Assembly (NCBI RefSeq): GCF_901709675.1
Contig: NC_051102.1
Span: 8,937,412-9,001,411 of the forward strand
Direction: 5' to 3'
From: Syngnathus acus
Lineage: Eukaryota > Chordata > Actinopteri > Syngnathiformes > Syngnathidae
DNA length: 64,000 nt
The position numbers and the translations under genes were made by a program. Below the pieces are notes generated by a model, which saw only the letters and a list, made by a program, of their open reading frames with translations, was not told where the DNA came from and did not search any database. This document shows positions 28,901 through 41,720 of this stretch, one piece after another; positions within the stretch are counted from its first letter, which is position 1, and each line of letters opens with the position of its first letter.

Positions 28901-31900
28901 AATATAAATCAAATATAAATGGTTTAACATGACAACAATCCTCCAGTTTTGGTGTTTAATCTATTCCTGCTCGGCATGTACTTCACGCACGTAGCATCAG
29001 TTCGAAATAGTTGCCAAATCATTACTGATGTAAGAAGAAATATCATAAAAAAATAGAAAGAAATGCGGTCATCTGTTTGTCCTTGCAATACAATTATGTA
29101 TAATTGTGTGCGCTGTTGAACCGAAACATTCTTTCATGAGCTTGGTTCTCATTATAGCAATATAAAGTATTCTCAATACAGTGGATGGAATCCATTGCAG
29201 TAATTGGAAGCTTAAAATAAAAGGAGTTACCAAAAATGTTGTCATTATTTCATAGTCTAGTCACACTGTTTGGATGATTAGAAAAAATAAAATAAAATCG
29301 CCAGCGACATAAATGACGCTACAAAAAATCTAAACTGCTTTGTTGTAGCAAAATGTATTTAGAATACGATGATCAAAAACACACACACAAAAGACCAGTC
29401 AGTTTTGATATGTCAATGAAATTTTGATTTTTTTCCCCCACCAAATCATGATGCTTAATGTTTTTCTTTTACTCAAATCTTTGATGTGCTAAGCTGACAA
29501 CGTGCGAGAGAAACATCTCAGAATGTGATCCAAGACCTTGCCGTTGGGGCGGTCGGATTTAGAAGCTCTGGGACGAGGGTAGCCCTGAACCCCTCAAACG
29601 CTGACTGCACTTAAATGATTCATTTGAAGTAATCGTCTTTCAGATGAAATATTCAGGACAGCGTAATGAGGGACGTATTGATTTAAATAGCAAAGCCGAT
29701 GTTCGGTATTCAGCGGATCATCTTTTTGTATTTTTTGCAAGAGCCGGGTGCTGATTACAAATTAGATTCTCTTGTGTGGAAATCATTTAGAGACAAAAAA
29801 AAAAATAATAATCACATGCTGCATTCAGCACATCAGAAATCTGCAGTCACTGATAAGAACAGCGGCAGCAGCGTTGGGCATTATTGCATCAGTTGATGAC
29901 GAACGTCATTAGTCTGAAGAACAACATCTTAATGACCACTTGAAAAATCAAGACTTTGTTCTCCTCCTCCATCTTAATTAATTCCTTCCAAGTTGTTAAA
30001 AGAATGTCAGAGGTCTGGCCTCTGAAAACTATAAACGGGTTTTAATGTCCATGACGAGTAAGTGAATAACCGTAATTAATTTTCCGCACGTGTAGGCGGC
30101 TGATGAACCAAATTGTTCTTTTCATATCTAGTAGTAGCTGCTTCTATTGCATTGTTACCTCGTGAACTTCTATTATTGATGGAGGCAGTGATGAAAAGTA
30201 TTTGTCGTCGCATTGTACATTATACTGATGTTAATACTCTAAATGATGAGGCCATCGGCGAGATCTTAACCTCAGCGGTGGGAGTGGAGCACGGCCGTTG
30301 GGAAAGAACTCATCAAACTTGCCCGTACGTATTTTCCTTTTCATTAATATTGTAGGAGGAAGCGTAAGAAGTCCTCTCCGAGGCCGTTTGCTTGCATCAG
30401 ATTACACAACAAGCCGAGAAACTGCAGCAAAGCTTCAGCAGTGTGATGATGGTATTCTCAACGTGCTGCCTTCAGAAGATTACCTCCTATTCCCATTGCG
30501 GTGATAAAGACGGTTTTGTTGAATGAGCGTACTCAAGAGTAGATTTAAATAAAAATCATGGAAAGACGGACATTTTTGTCACGTGCCTTTGGTTCTAGGT
30601 ACAGATGACAGCGTTGAAAATAGAACGGCTTATCCGCCATTAAGGAGCACCGAGCGTCGTTTGGACTGAACTGCAAGGCTGGCAGCAGCTGTGAGCTTTA
30701 TGCAGAACAGCTGTCATAGTTAGGAACTCCCGTGCCATAAAGTGATGTTCATCTGGAGCATCCAACAGATTAAGCCACACTTTACGGCAGACAACAACAA
30801 ATGCCCGAGGATAATTTGGTTTTACGGCGAGGGCGGACTGGCAGCAATATTAGAGTTGGTTTGAAATGAAGCATCATTTGTTTAAGCTCAAGTAGGGACC
30901 ACTTTTCTTTTTTATAGTCGAGATGTGATATTGAAAAATGCCAAAGTAACGTATACTATATGCCCTTGATGGTTAAAATGTGAATTTTGAATTTGGATTT
31001 TGACTCAGGAGATACTAACAGGTGTTGCGCTTCCTAATTTGTTTGACATTTTCGCATAGGTTTGTGGGGCGAGCAGACGGAAGAAGCACAATCAGTTGAT
31101 TGCCACGGTGAGAGCAGAGGTGAGCAGAGGTGAGCAAAGTGCGAGCGTGAGCGTGGTGCGATTGATTGATATTCGGCAGTCAGAGCTCGTCGAGTGGCAA
31201 TGGGAAAGATCAACGAGCCAGACGAGAGCGAGAGCGCAAAGACGGCTTGGTATTTGGATGGCCGCACAAGGACGACCGCAAGCTCAGACGGGATTTGGCT
31301 GTTTTTACCTCGGCGGCTTAAGGTTGATCATTTGAATTGATTTCGACCGCGCATCAAAATAAAATTATTTTAACTACTTCTATTGTGATGGACTGTAACA
31401 CATTTTTATTTGTTTTCATTTGTCCCGGTTTGCAGTCATCAAAACTGACCTTTGAAAACAATACGGGTTGACTAGTAGAGAAAATCAATAAAGCTTTGAC
31501 AAACCAGTTTAAGAGAATGTGACATAGAATAGTAGCGGCACCAATACCGACACCAGGTAGAAGACAGCGTCAGATGAAGAAAATATCGCAATAAAGCATC
31601 AGCTATCCTTTTTCATAAGACACTTAATTATGTGAAAGACTGATGGTAATATCCGAGAATTAATCACATTAAGACAACAGCTTGAAAGATAAACGCTGAC
31701 TTCAACACGATTTGAAGTTTACCTAACTTTAAATGAGGTCATATTTGGAAATGACGAAAACACGAGTTCTTCGGCTCACACGGCGTACTTTGTGAAGTTA
31801 ACAAACCTGGGCAAATTCCGTTTTAATTAGATTGGTCAATTTTAAGACAAATACCATTTGGTTGTGCGTACATAACAACATTGGGGTGAGATCGACGAAC

Positions 31901-34510
31901 TGGTGACCAGATAGATCTATTGTTCATATTACTGAGCGTAGGAATTGGTTCCTACATTTTTGCTAACTCTGTAAAAAGTGCCCAAAAGTCAGATTAAAAA
32001 GAAGCAAAGAAGGATTTGACTTTCCCACTGAGGGCTTAGAGCCCAAGTTATCAAAAGGCGAAGGGAGCGAGCAGATATGAAAAATTGTACCTGCGGGGCA
32101 TTACAAAATCCCATAAATCCCACCAGCAACTCCCATTTTGTTGCATTTTGGAAAAGGGAACTTTCGGGCTCCAGATTAGTTACTAAAAGACACCTATTAA
32201 CTCTGAGCGACACTACAAATAAGACGCCTGAATGATTTGCTCTCTAATTAAGAAAAAGGTTGGCGCTGGAAAATGTCATTCGCGGGCTTCCAGAGCACTC
32301 AACAGTGTCCTATTGGCGACTATTTGCTAACAATTGCCGTCCGCGTACGGCATTAAAAAGGGCTTTATCAAAATGTCACCGCCTCTGTGATTATCAAATG
32401 TGCCACCCGGATTGATTCCAAACTCTGACGTCCATCATTTATCCTTAGCAGCAACTGTAAGGCCTCCACATGGCCGCCACCCGTTTAGTCATATTCTCTC
32501 TGCCAGCTATTTCATTATTTTTCCCTGCGCTTGGCAGGACTTTATTTCCTCCCTTTATGCTTTGTAACTGTGCCACCGTCTCCAGGCAACTCAGAGACTG
32601 TTTTAGCTTGTTAGGTCCATATCCCCCTGCAGATTTGGCTTTTCTTACCTTCTCTGCACTTTCTGAACCTCTGGTGAGGGCCATACTCACATGCTGGGCA
32701 CTAAATAGAGTGGCAACACTGCGAGCCATTCAGTCTTCTTCTCATCTCTGCTAACGTGTTTATTTTTGGCATGCTGTACATCTACAGAAAGCGCTAGACC
32801 GACAACGGCGATCCGTCTTTTCATTGGTCTGTTGGTCCCTCGATTACTTGCTTTGTCTAAAGCTGGTAAAAGATTTCATTGATGGATTTAGAAAGAAGAC
32901 ATTTCATCCTTGGGCATAGTTTGCATGTTCAAGGAGGTAGAAAGAAATAAAGAAGAAAAAAAAAATCGAGGCTGTTATAAGGCATCCTAATAATAAAAAT
33001 AATATTGCAAAACATCCTTGCAAATAAAAAGAACTAGCGACACGGCAAATGAATTGTTCCCTTGCAGAGGCTTCTATCAGCGAGGAAATCACGGACTTTA
33101 ATATGATGCAAATTAAACTCTGGGGATCAAAGCCGTCAACTGCGGCTGCCAAAATTCCTTAAGCAAAAAGATGTCTCACGCGTGTGGTCGCTGACAAAGG
33201 AAGGAAACGTCAACAGCGGGTTGGAGCCAGAAGACTAGCGCATTCATTTGTGCTGCTGAGCGCCACAAGATAAAAACCACAAGATAAACATTGATTTAAA
33301 AACGCCAACGTAACATATTTGGCCAGACGAGGTCAAACTCATTGTGACCATACCGCATACATATTACATCAATATTCTTTGCCAAGGTGCCGGAGCTCAC
33401 CGGTATTTCCTATTTCACTATCTTGCCGTGTAATCAATAATAAATGAAAGCGGTCGCTTGTATTTGTTCTTGTTATTTGATGCAAAACCTTCCAGGAGCA
33501 GGTACGGCAGCACGATGTTGGAGTCAGCAAATATGATGCGTAATACACAAGGGGAGCCTGCCAGCAAGATTGCAGTGATATCATTACGGCGATAAGAAGC
33601 AATCACCGTGGTAACATTGTCGAGGGACGGCGTACGAGTGCAATTTTGTGTGATTATCGTCTATTCATCGAGAAACCAAGCAGCTCCTTTATTTAGTCGC
33701 TGCGTCGGACCGGGTGGCTCTAATTTCTGGAGACATTGGCAGTTTCTTAACAATATCCGCAAGTTTTCAAAATGTAAACGAGGCGAGATTTTAGTCAGAG
33801 ACTACAACGCAATCGTCTCGTGCCGTGGCCACGCGGCATTTCTTTGACGGCGAGACATTTTGGCAACGGGCGTCGACGTCAAGCATATTTCTTGGTTGGA
33901 GGCGTCTTTCAAACACCTTTCCCTGGGCTGTCACCCAAACAACGTCCCTCCTCACGGCTTCGCGGGGACGCTTGACAGCTGTTTTTTGACGTGGTGCCAC
34001 AGCTTATTTTCTCTGTCTTGTTTGTTTTGATGTCAGCATTTTAGGATGGAGGTGGGGGGGATGTACATGGAACGGACACCATAGCGGAGGGAGCTGGTCT
34101 TTTTCCCCTGAATGTCAGGCCAATTTGAGCTGACCATTGCATTTCTTCTCTGAATGTTACATGAGCGCCTGAAGGCAAGCTACTTTTGAGGACAATTCAA
34201 CTTCACTAATGAAATTGTTCCGTTCAAAATCTTGAAATTCTATAGGCAGGGTTTGAACTAAAACTCGTTGCTGCTAAAATCTGTGATACGACTCAAGCAC
34301 CATCTGTTCGTGAAAGCATGCGTGAATGTATAAAATAGCAGGGGTTCCATTTGAAAGCTGCAATGTAAACCGAAGCTAATGACTACTATTATGTATTAAG
34401 ACTTGTGTCGATTAAAAGAAATAAAACTAAAAACAAAGTAAAATGACTTACCTCATACGAAGGTCTTAGCAGAGATGCAGGGTTGCGGTGTTCCATAAGA
34501 ACACAGCAAG
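25961..34510. other. Intergenic DNA, centre of the gene desert
   Basis: No exon, RNA gene or named repeat is recognised. Blocks at about 28180-28560 and 32235-32420 have complex sequence with homeodomain-type cores and little simple repeat, and are candidate conserved elements. A short imperfect 10-bp repeat (GGTGAGCAGA-like) lies at 31116-31136 inside a GC-richer block (31060-31330). Confidence 0.5.
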
Positions 34511-35131
34511 AGTTTTTGCACACTTTACACAGCAAATTTCGTGTCCGGTTGAAATTTTTACAAGGTACAGAAATGAGGGTGTTTGAGTATCATGGGGTGC
34601 TTAGTATTTATTTATTTACGTTTCTTTGTTGGTTTTTGTTTGTCTGTTTGTCATTGTTTTGTTCATGTTGGTTTTTTATTTTGTTTATTTTTATCATTCA
34701 GGTATCTTTGTGTTGTATTTGCGTTAAATGTTTGTGTGAGATATACTATGTATGTATTAATCTTGTGTAGGTATATGTTTAGTGTTCTAGCAATCAGCAG
34801 GTGGAAGATAATTTAGTTTTTGCACACTTCACACAGCAAAGTTCGTGTCCGGTTGAAATCTTTACAAGGTACAGAAATAAGGGTGTTTGAGTATCATGGG
34901 GTGCTTAGTATTTATTTATTTACGTTTCTTTGTTGGTTTTTGTTTGTCTGTTTGTCATTGTTTTGTTCATGTTGTTTTTTATTTTGTTTATTTTTATCAT
35001 TCAGGTATCTTTGTGTTGTATTTGAGGTATGTATGTATGTTAAATATTTCTGTGCGAGATATATGTATGTATTAATATTGCGTAGGTATATGTTTAGTGT
35101 TCTAGCGATCAGCAGGTGGAAGATAGTTTAG
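34511..35131. repeat. Tandem duplication, unit about 304 bp
   Basis: Copy one is 34511-34814 and copy two is 34815-35131. Both begin AGTTTTTGCACACTT and run through GTGTCCGGTTGAAAT, TGAGTATCATGGGGTGCTTA, a long T/G-rich middle and TTCTAGCRATCAGCAGGTGG. They differ by scattered substitutions and by a short GTAT-type expansion in copy two. The repeated small hydrophobic open frames are a by-product of the T-rich DNA, not genes. Confidence 0.92.
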
Positions 35132-35315
35132 TAATTTAGTATTTTGTTGGGATAAGTGAGGCAAAATGATTTATGGCTGGGTATGTAGGGATTATTAAAA
35201 GGGGGTGGGATTAAATAAATTATACTTCTTTGAACTCCTTTTCAGGCATGTGAATATGATTTATGGTTTCTTTTTTTAGTTATATCTTGATTGCTACTCT
35301 TTTAGTTTGTTTGTT

Positions 35316-35391
35316 TGTGTGTATGTATATGTAGTATATATATGTATGCATATGTATGTATATATGTATGTGTGTATATACATGCATATAT
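35316..35391. repeat. (TATG)n / (TA)n microsatellite
   Basis: Irregular GTAT, TATA and TGTG units sit between the two tandem duplications at 34511-35131 and 35489-36018. Confidence 0.85.
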
Positions 35392-35488
35392 TTTGTCTTT
35401 TCATTTGTGTAGAGTAATCTTATTTTTTTCCACATATTTGAAATAAACAAAATAAACAAAATTTAGGGGCCCGTTTCATGCATGCAAG

Positions 35489-36018
35489 TGACCGGACACT
35501 TCTCATCATAATAGCAATGGGGAAACGGATTTTCTTACCTTTGATGGTCTTGAATGTGTATAATTAGGAGCATAGCATTGACATAGCATGCTCCCATGAT
35601 TAAATGGAAGCATTTTCACTCACAGAGGCAGCATTTTATAATATTACAGGTGTGTGAGCGGCTCGTGAACATCAAATACAATGACACGCCGCCTCCGTGT
35701 CAACACCGTGCAATCAAATGTGGCAGTAGCTAACATCAAAAGCTAACGCTAATCTGTGACCGGACACTTATAATACCAATGGGGAAATGGATCATGTGGA
35801 TTTTCTTACCTTTATCGTCTTGAATGTGTATAATTAGGAGCAGAGCCCCAAGTATTGACAAAAGCGTGCTCCCGTAATTAAATGGAAGCATTTTCACTCA
35901 CAGAGGCAGCACTTCATAACATTAGTGTGTGAGCGGCTGGTGAACATCAAATACAACGACACGCCGCCTCTGTGTCAACGTGGCAGTAGCTAACATCAGA
36001 AGCTAACACTAATCTGTG
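35489..36018. repeat. Tandem duplication, unit about 265 bp
   Basis: Copy one is 35489-35755 and copy two is 35756-36018. Each starts GTGACCGGACACTT and contains TTTTCTTACCTTTRATSGTC, TGTGTATAATTAGGAGCA, AAATGGAAGCATTTTCACTC, GACACGCCGCCTC and the end GCTAACACTAATCTGTG or its near variant. The copies are similar but not identical (small indels). On the minus strand each copy carries a splice-donor-like AAAGGTAAGA. Confidence 0.92.
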
Positions 36019-38240
36019 CATGGAATAAACAAGTTGCAGTTCTGCCTACCTTTTTGATGACATCATTGTTGTAACACAAGATTTGGATGTTTTAGCATGA
36101 TAGCTCCTCAGCATGACAGCGTTATAGCTCGGAAGAGGCTTTGGATTTTAATTTCACACTTGATGGGAAGGAGAGCACTCCAGGGAACCAATTATCTGTG
36201 TACAAGCAAAGGGAGAACAATTTAAATAATTGTATACTGGGAAAAAAACCACCTTTGTTGGAAAGCCTCATTGGTCATTTTCCTGCTAGATGTGTGCTAT
36301 TATGTTGTCACAATTTCTGTTGCAGACATTTTCTGAATTGGATGGCTCATAAAGAGCAACAAGGTCCATTCCCGTCATAGTGGGTGGCTTTTCTGGTTTG
36401 AAGAATTCAACATCCTTTTACTCTTTGCAGGAATGTCAGAAAAAGTAAAACAAAACAAAAAATCATCTCATAACGCATGATGACAGTTTCCATCCATCCA
36501 TCATCTGAACCTCTTTAAGCTCAACTCCTGATTTTATTTGACTTTTGAGGCTTTTTTTTTTCCAAAACATTTTTGATTGAACTTGATTTGACTTGACACT
36601 ATAAACACCAAAAATTGTCACATCCTTACTCGCCTGTCTGTTTGATTCATTTCAAATGAGTTTGGAGATCGCACGTGTATATTTTATAACCACATAGTTA
36701 GACCGAATTAACAATCTGTTCGTCAAGGGTAACCGAAGGATTTTTTTTAATGAATACAAAAACGACCGGTGTGTGATGAGCCACATCTTATTGTCACTTT
36801 AGTCCCCAAGCCAGTCATCAATCTTTGTTATGACTCCACCTTGTGAGTCATGTGTTGACAACCCGATTTCCTGAATAGGCCCAAATAAATTATCTTCCAT
36901 ATTGACGGGTCATAACACGAAAACCAGAAAATGAATCTGCTCAAAATTCCCACAGCGTCTTGACAAAGCACTCGCTAGAATGAAAGGGAGCGTCACCTGT
37001 CATGGTCAATAAACGCAGCTAGTCCATCTTACACCCTGACTCCCGCCCGCCACCCGCCACCCGACGCGCCGCACATCACCGTCACTTTGACTGACGTCGC
37101 CGACATTTAGGGGAACGTTCAATCTAGCAAAAGGTTGGGAACATTAAAAGCATTATTTTGCATATGTCACAAGGCAGTGTTGACATCCAACAGAGTGACA
37201 TCAAATGGGAGGTTTACTTCATACTGATTAGGGTGGAAAATTGTACCGCAATTTAATCAGGATTTCTAAAACCCATTACAATAGAAGAAAAAATGATTCA
37301 TGTTGATTACGCCAAAAAAATGTCACACAATTACTCCCATTTATAACACAACCAACCTGAAGCCAGTAGTCAATCTGTCAATCATTCCAATAACCAATCA
37401 TATTGTTTTTTTTGTTTTTTTTATGGGGTTCACAATTCCAGCTTGTTGATATTTTTCCCAAAGAAGCAGACAAAGAAAATCTGAGCAGAAAAGGCCAACG
37501 ACGCCATTAGATTTGACCACAATCTCCTGCACACAAAGTATTTATGAGCATTTTATCTTCAAATGACACAAATAACCTTTTATTTTCTCCCGAAGCAGAA
37601 AGCAGAATGGACACATTTAGTACAGAGCGCCGTCATGACCAAAGCTTCCCAGCGGGTTTTCAAAGTGTGCTAACTCCAAAATAGATGAAACCAATGTTCA
37701 GTCTGTCAGGCGTTTGTTTTGCATAGCACGCAACACAAATACTTTGATCCGCAAATGAGTCACCTCTGTTTCCTCGCAGCGACACACTTTTCATGTTCAC
37801 TTATGTTTAAAATGCCATGCGTACAGGATGCCAACAAACAGGACGCGGGCATTTGGATGGGTGAAATTTATTCTCGCCCGGTTGTTACACGATGCCAACG
37901 AAGCAAAGTGCAGATGTTTTGGTTTTTCTTGTTGTGGTTCGGCACCAGAAGCCAAGTGCATTATGATGCAGGTATTGATTTGTGTGTAAAGGACAAGCTC
38001 AAAGGGAGTATTCGAACAAAAGGTAGCGATGTTTCATTTATTTTATTTTTGTAAGGCCGACTTTCACCATCAATGTCCAGGGAACTGCTTGATGCTCAAG
38101 GACACATACATGTTGAAACATGAATGGCCTGAAAGGGGCTATCATATGAAAGCGCAAACCATTTTAAAGGGAACATAGTATGGAAATATTTTTTATGGAA
38201 ATATTATGTACATTTGTAATTGTGTTTCTCTAAATTTTGT

Positions 38241-38276
38241 TATGGGGACAAGCGGTACAGAAAATTAATGGATGTT
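38241..38276 (+). mobile_element. SINE tail fragment
   Basis: TATGGGGACAAGCGGTACAG followed by AAAATTAATGGATG matches the 3' end of the tRNA-derived SINE family, whose tail reads GTACAGAAAATGGATGGATGG in the full copy at 11848-12219 (minus strand). Only the tail is left. Confidence 0.6.
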
Positions 38277-38822
38277 CTATGTACTATAAAAATGACGTTT
38301 GGTGTAATTTCCAGTTCCTGGTTTGTTCAGCGAGTAGATTTTCTCTCCGGTGCCTAGACACTTGTTAATTTGGCTCTTTTGTGGTCGTTCAAAGTTGGAT
38401 GTTCTCCGCTTTAACGCAGCTCCAGACAGACGTTTATGAAACATGGACTTGATAAGCCCAAAGCACTTAGTTCTGGTGGTTAAAAGCGCTAGCCGTGTCA
38501 GCTTAGCAATTAGGATGGCTTCTTCATCTTTCCTCGCCGATACTGGTCAGATGTTTAGCTTATTCGCTGCCGCGGAGTTGAAACTGACTCTAGGGTGAGT
38601 CCGCAACGTATTTAGCCACACTAGTAGCTAGCTAGTTAGTTAATTGTAGTGTAAATAACACTATTTTAGGTAGGTTGACGTAAGCGCGGTGCGGCAACTT
38701 TAACATGCAAACTTTTTAGGACCGTCTCTGCAGTTTGGAAAAACTGCCAGATCTATGATTCTCAGTCTCAGAAATATACGCTTGTTCCATCATTGCATCA
38801 TATTTTCTTCATACACTGAGTA

Positions 38823-38886
38823 TGACTCCTGGAAGGGCTTTTCAGGTTAAAGCATGACTCCTGGAAGGGCTTTTCAGGTTAAAGCA
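38823..38886. repeat. Perfect 32-bp tandem duplication
   Basis: A 32-base unit beginning TGACTCCTGGAAGGGC occurs twice head to tail (38823-38854 and 38855-38886) without a mismatch. It is recent, or an assembly or sequencing artefact. Confidence 0.95.
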
Positions 38887-40984
38887 TCAGTTTCAGCCAG
38901 AAGGAAAGTGACACAAGAGAATTGCAACCCTGGAGGAAGATACTCCACCAATGTCTTGTTCAAGTGACAGGATCATCTACTGTCCCCCCGATGTGGCAAG
39001 AACACACATCTATTAGCCTTGTTTTTTATCAGCCAGCTGTCAAAAGACTTGCACAAAAGAATGAGTGAGTATTATTTGGGTTATTTGGGTTAAATGTGTT
39101 ACTCTCCAGTGGGGCCTCCGAGGTTGAACACAAATTGTTCCATCAGCATCGGCCACTAACAAATATATTTTTGTAATATATATATGAAAAATTGTAAATA
39201 TATGTAACTTAATTTTATTTATATATTTATTTTTGTATTTTCACATTTGTTTTTGCTTTTAATTTTTTATCTTCGGATTTATTTTTTACTTTTATTTTGT
39301 ATCATTTTTTTGGCAGTTTTATTTATTTATTGTTTCTATTACTATTATTCAAATGAGGGGCGGGGCCCTAAGTGTCTCTCGCGTGAGCAAGTACGGTGTG
39401 CTGGTTCCCTTTGTTAAATTCATGGATGAATTACACGCTGTCCCCATTTCGCACTGCGGTGGAGCAAACTAACGCATGATGGAAATGTGGCATTCAAGTG
39501 CAAAATTGCTCTTCAGCTTTTTTGTCCCCTCATCCTGAAAGCCTTTTGCCGTTTTCCCTTTCCTCGTCTCCCGGCAAGAACACAGGTGATGTTTTACTTT
39601 GCTTGGAGTAAAAAAAAAAAAGAAATGAGCAGTGAGCACCGTCTCTCAAATCATGGCCTTCCCCCATTACCTCCCCACCACGTGACGCAAACTGGCTGCT
39701 CCAAAGGGGAGAAATTCATTGGAACAGGTGGAGCTGTGGACCATATCCCATTAGCGAGCCTGCCAAAGGCCCATTCCTGGAGGAGTAAATCCCGCTCTTC
39801 AGGCACCATAGGCACCAGCTACTGTATGGAGAGTCAAATCCATAGGCAGCCCGCCTCGCTAGCTGAACCAATGATGAACATAAAGATCGCCACTTGAATC
39901 GCTTTTTATAAAATACTCAACTTCCCATTTGTGGGTTGAGCGAGACGGTCATTTGTGATGAAAGTCAGCGGCTGGGAAAAAAAAAAATACCACGGGCACG
40001 TCGAGTGCATGTGAAGGGCGGACTAACGTCGGACTGACTGGCTCGGCCCCCGGCTTTATGACTCTTCCCACATGGCGACGCGTAATGGCGACACTGGCCT
40101 TTCTATACATAGAGCGAGACACAATGTCAAAAGCAATGACAAGGATGGGTCGGCCTGATTAGCGTGATAGTTGCAGAAAAACGAGGACACTGGGCACATG
40201 ACTCAAATACGGCAACATTTTTTTGGTCAAATGTATTTTTCAGACTCTATGAGCCGAATTGACAAAAAGGTTGCTTCAAGAACAGACCAAAACTTGATTG
40301 AGCCATTTTAGTAATTCAGGCGTCCCTCATGCCATTCTAATCTGTCCATGGCATTTGAGAATCATTAATGCTGGTTAATGTAACTTTAACCAGCATATTT
40401 TCTGATCTTAAGCCGCACCGCATTTTCATTTTGTCGTCTCTACTTCAATTTACATTTTCTTGTATTCGTCATACGGTAAATTAAAACTACTTCCTGCTTC
40501 TCTGTCTAAGAATCATGGGAAATGTAGTCCTATTAGCCTAACACTGCAGTCAGACTAAATGTGAGCTAAGCATTTCCTTCGGCACATTTGCACGATGGTA
40601 TTATGCGGGGCAATTTGTGTCAAACAGTTTTTCCAACATTTCCGAGTGTTCCGGCATTGTGTAGATACATAAACAGTATATTTACATGTGCACGCCAACC
40701 ACACACGGCACACTCCACCCCACGGTGCCTCCCCATGCGTGTTGGCTAATAGAGTTGTTTAGTCACAGATCTGTGTGACAGGTGGCCCTGCCGGCCTCCG
40801 GTGTGCGCTGAGTACAAGTGCTCTCCTGGGTGAGGAGCTGTCGCATCCACTTACACCAGGGAGTCGTTCCTCTGGCCCGTTTTCCTTCAACCGCAACTAA
40901 CTTTGCCCCGCTTTTCCAGAGCGTGCCATTTTTTTCTGAGGTTTTGTATTCCCAAGTCAACCTCCTCTTTCTCTCTGGAGAAAA

Positions 40985-41009
40985 ATAACAACAACAACAA
41001 CAACAAAAA
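40985..41009. repeat. (AAC)n microsatellite
   Basis: About six AAC units within an A-rich stretch. Confidence 0.85.
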
Positions 41010-41651
41010 CCATGGCCAACAGTGCGCACAAATGCCCACGACAAACATCATCAGGACACTTTCGAGCACATCAGGGAGTGGGCTGCGGCAACATTTTAAA
41101 AAAGGAGCAGGCCGATTGGTGCGCTGCAAGGCATTTGGCGCAAGCAGAACAATACAGCGTCCATTTGTTTTGTGTCATTATCTGTACTGCAAGTATTGTC
41201 TGAGCCGAACGTGGGTTACGTGCGACAATTGAAGCAGGGGTGGATGGTGCTTGGGGGGGGCATCGTCTGAGTGAGACAACTTACATGATTTGTCGTAATT
41301 TACGCTACGGTTACACTCAATGCAAATGGAAATAGCATTTCTGTTATTGCTATGGAAACCTCACAGCTTCTTTAGAAAGCAAGCATGAAACGCTCGTTAC
41401 CATGACTGACATGTGATTGAACGACGCGATGCTATAACGAGAGCGGGTAGCACGTCTGCTTTAGAGTTTCGAGAAGTAACACGCATGTCAAGTTTGATAT
41501 GAAGAAATTGTGATTGCTTAAATTAATAAGAGAAAATTTACATCATTTCTTATTAGCTATAGGGGTAAAAAAGTCACTCGCTTAACACCAAAGGATAATT
41601 GGTGAGGATAATCAAAGACACAATGTGCATCATGTAAGAATGTGTTACAGC

Positions 41652-41720
41652 AGGTGTGGGTAAAATCCAGCCCGTGGCCCACACACGGTCCACGGAGCAT
41701 TCAAGTCCTATTCATTTGGC
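41652..41720. mobile_element. Possible hAT-like transposon scrap
   Basis: GTGTGGGTAAAATCCAGCCC followed by GTGGCCCACACACGGTCCAC has the GGCCC-rich look of hAT-type ends found across vertebrates. No second terminus or target duplication is seen. Weak call. Confidence 0.3.

Noticed and set aside
34583-35131. Repeated small hydrophobic proteins starting MSIMGCLVF
   Set aside because: They arise from a tandem duplication of T-rich DNA, with no start context, conservation or domain to support a gene.
39487-39897. 136-codon open frame
   Set aside because: No motif, an A-run inside the frame, and no splice or polyadenylation context.
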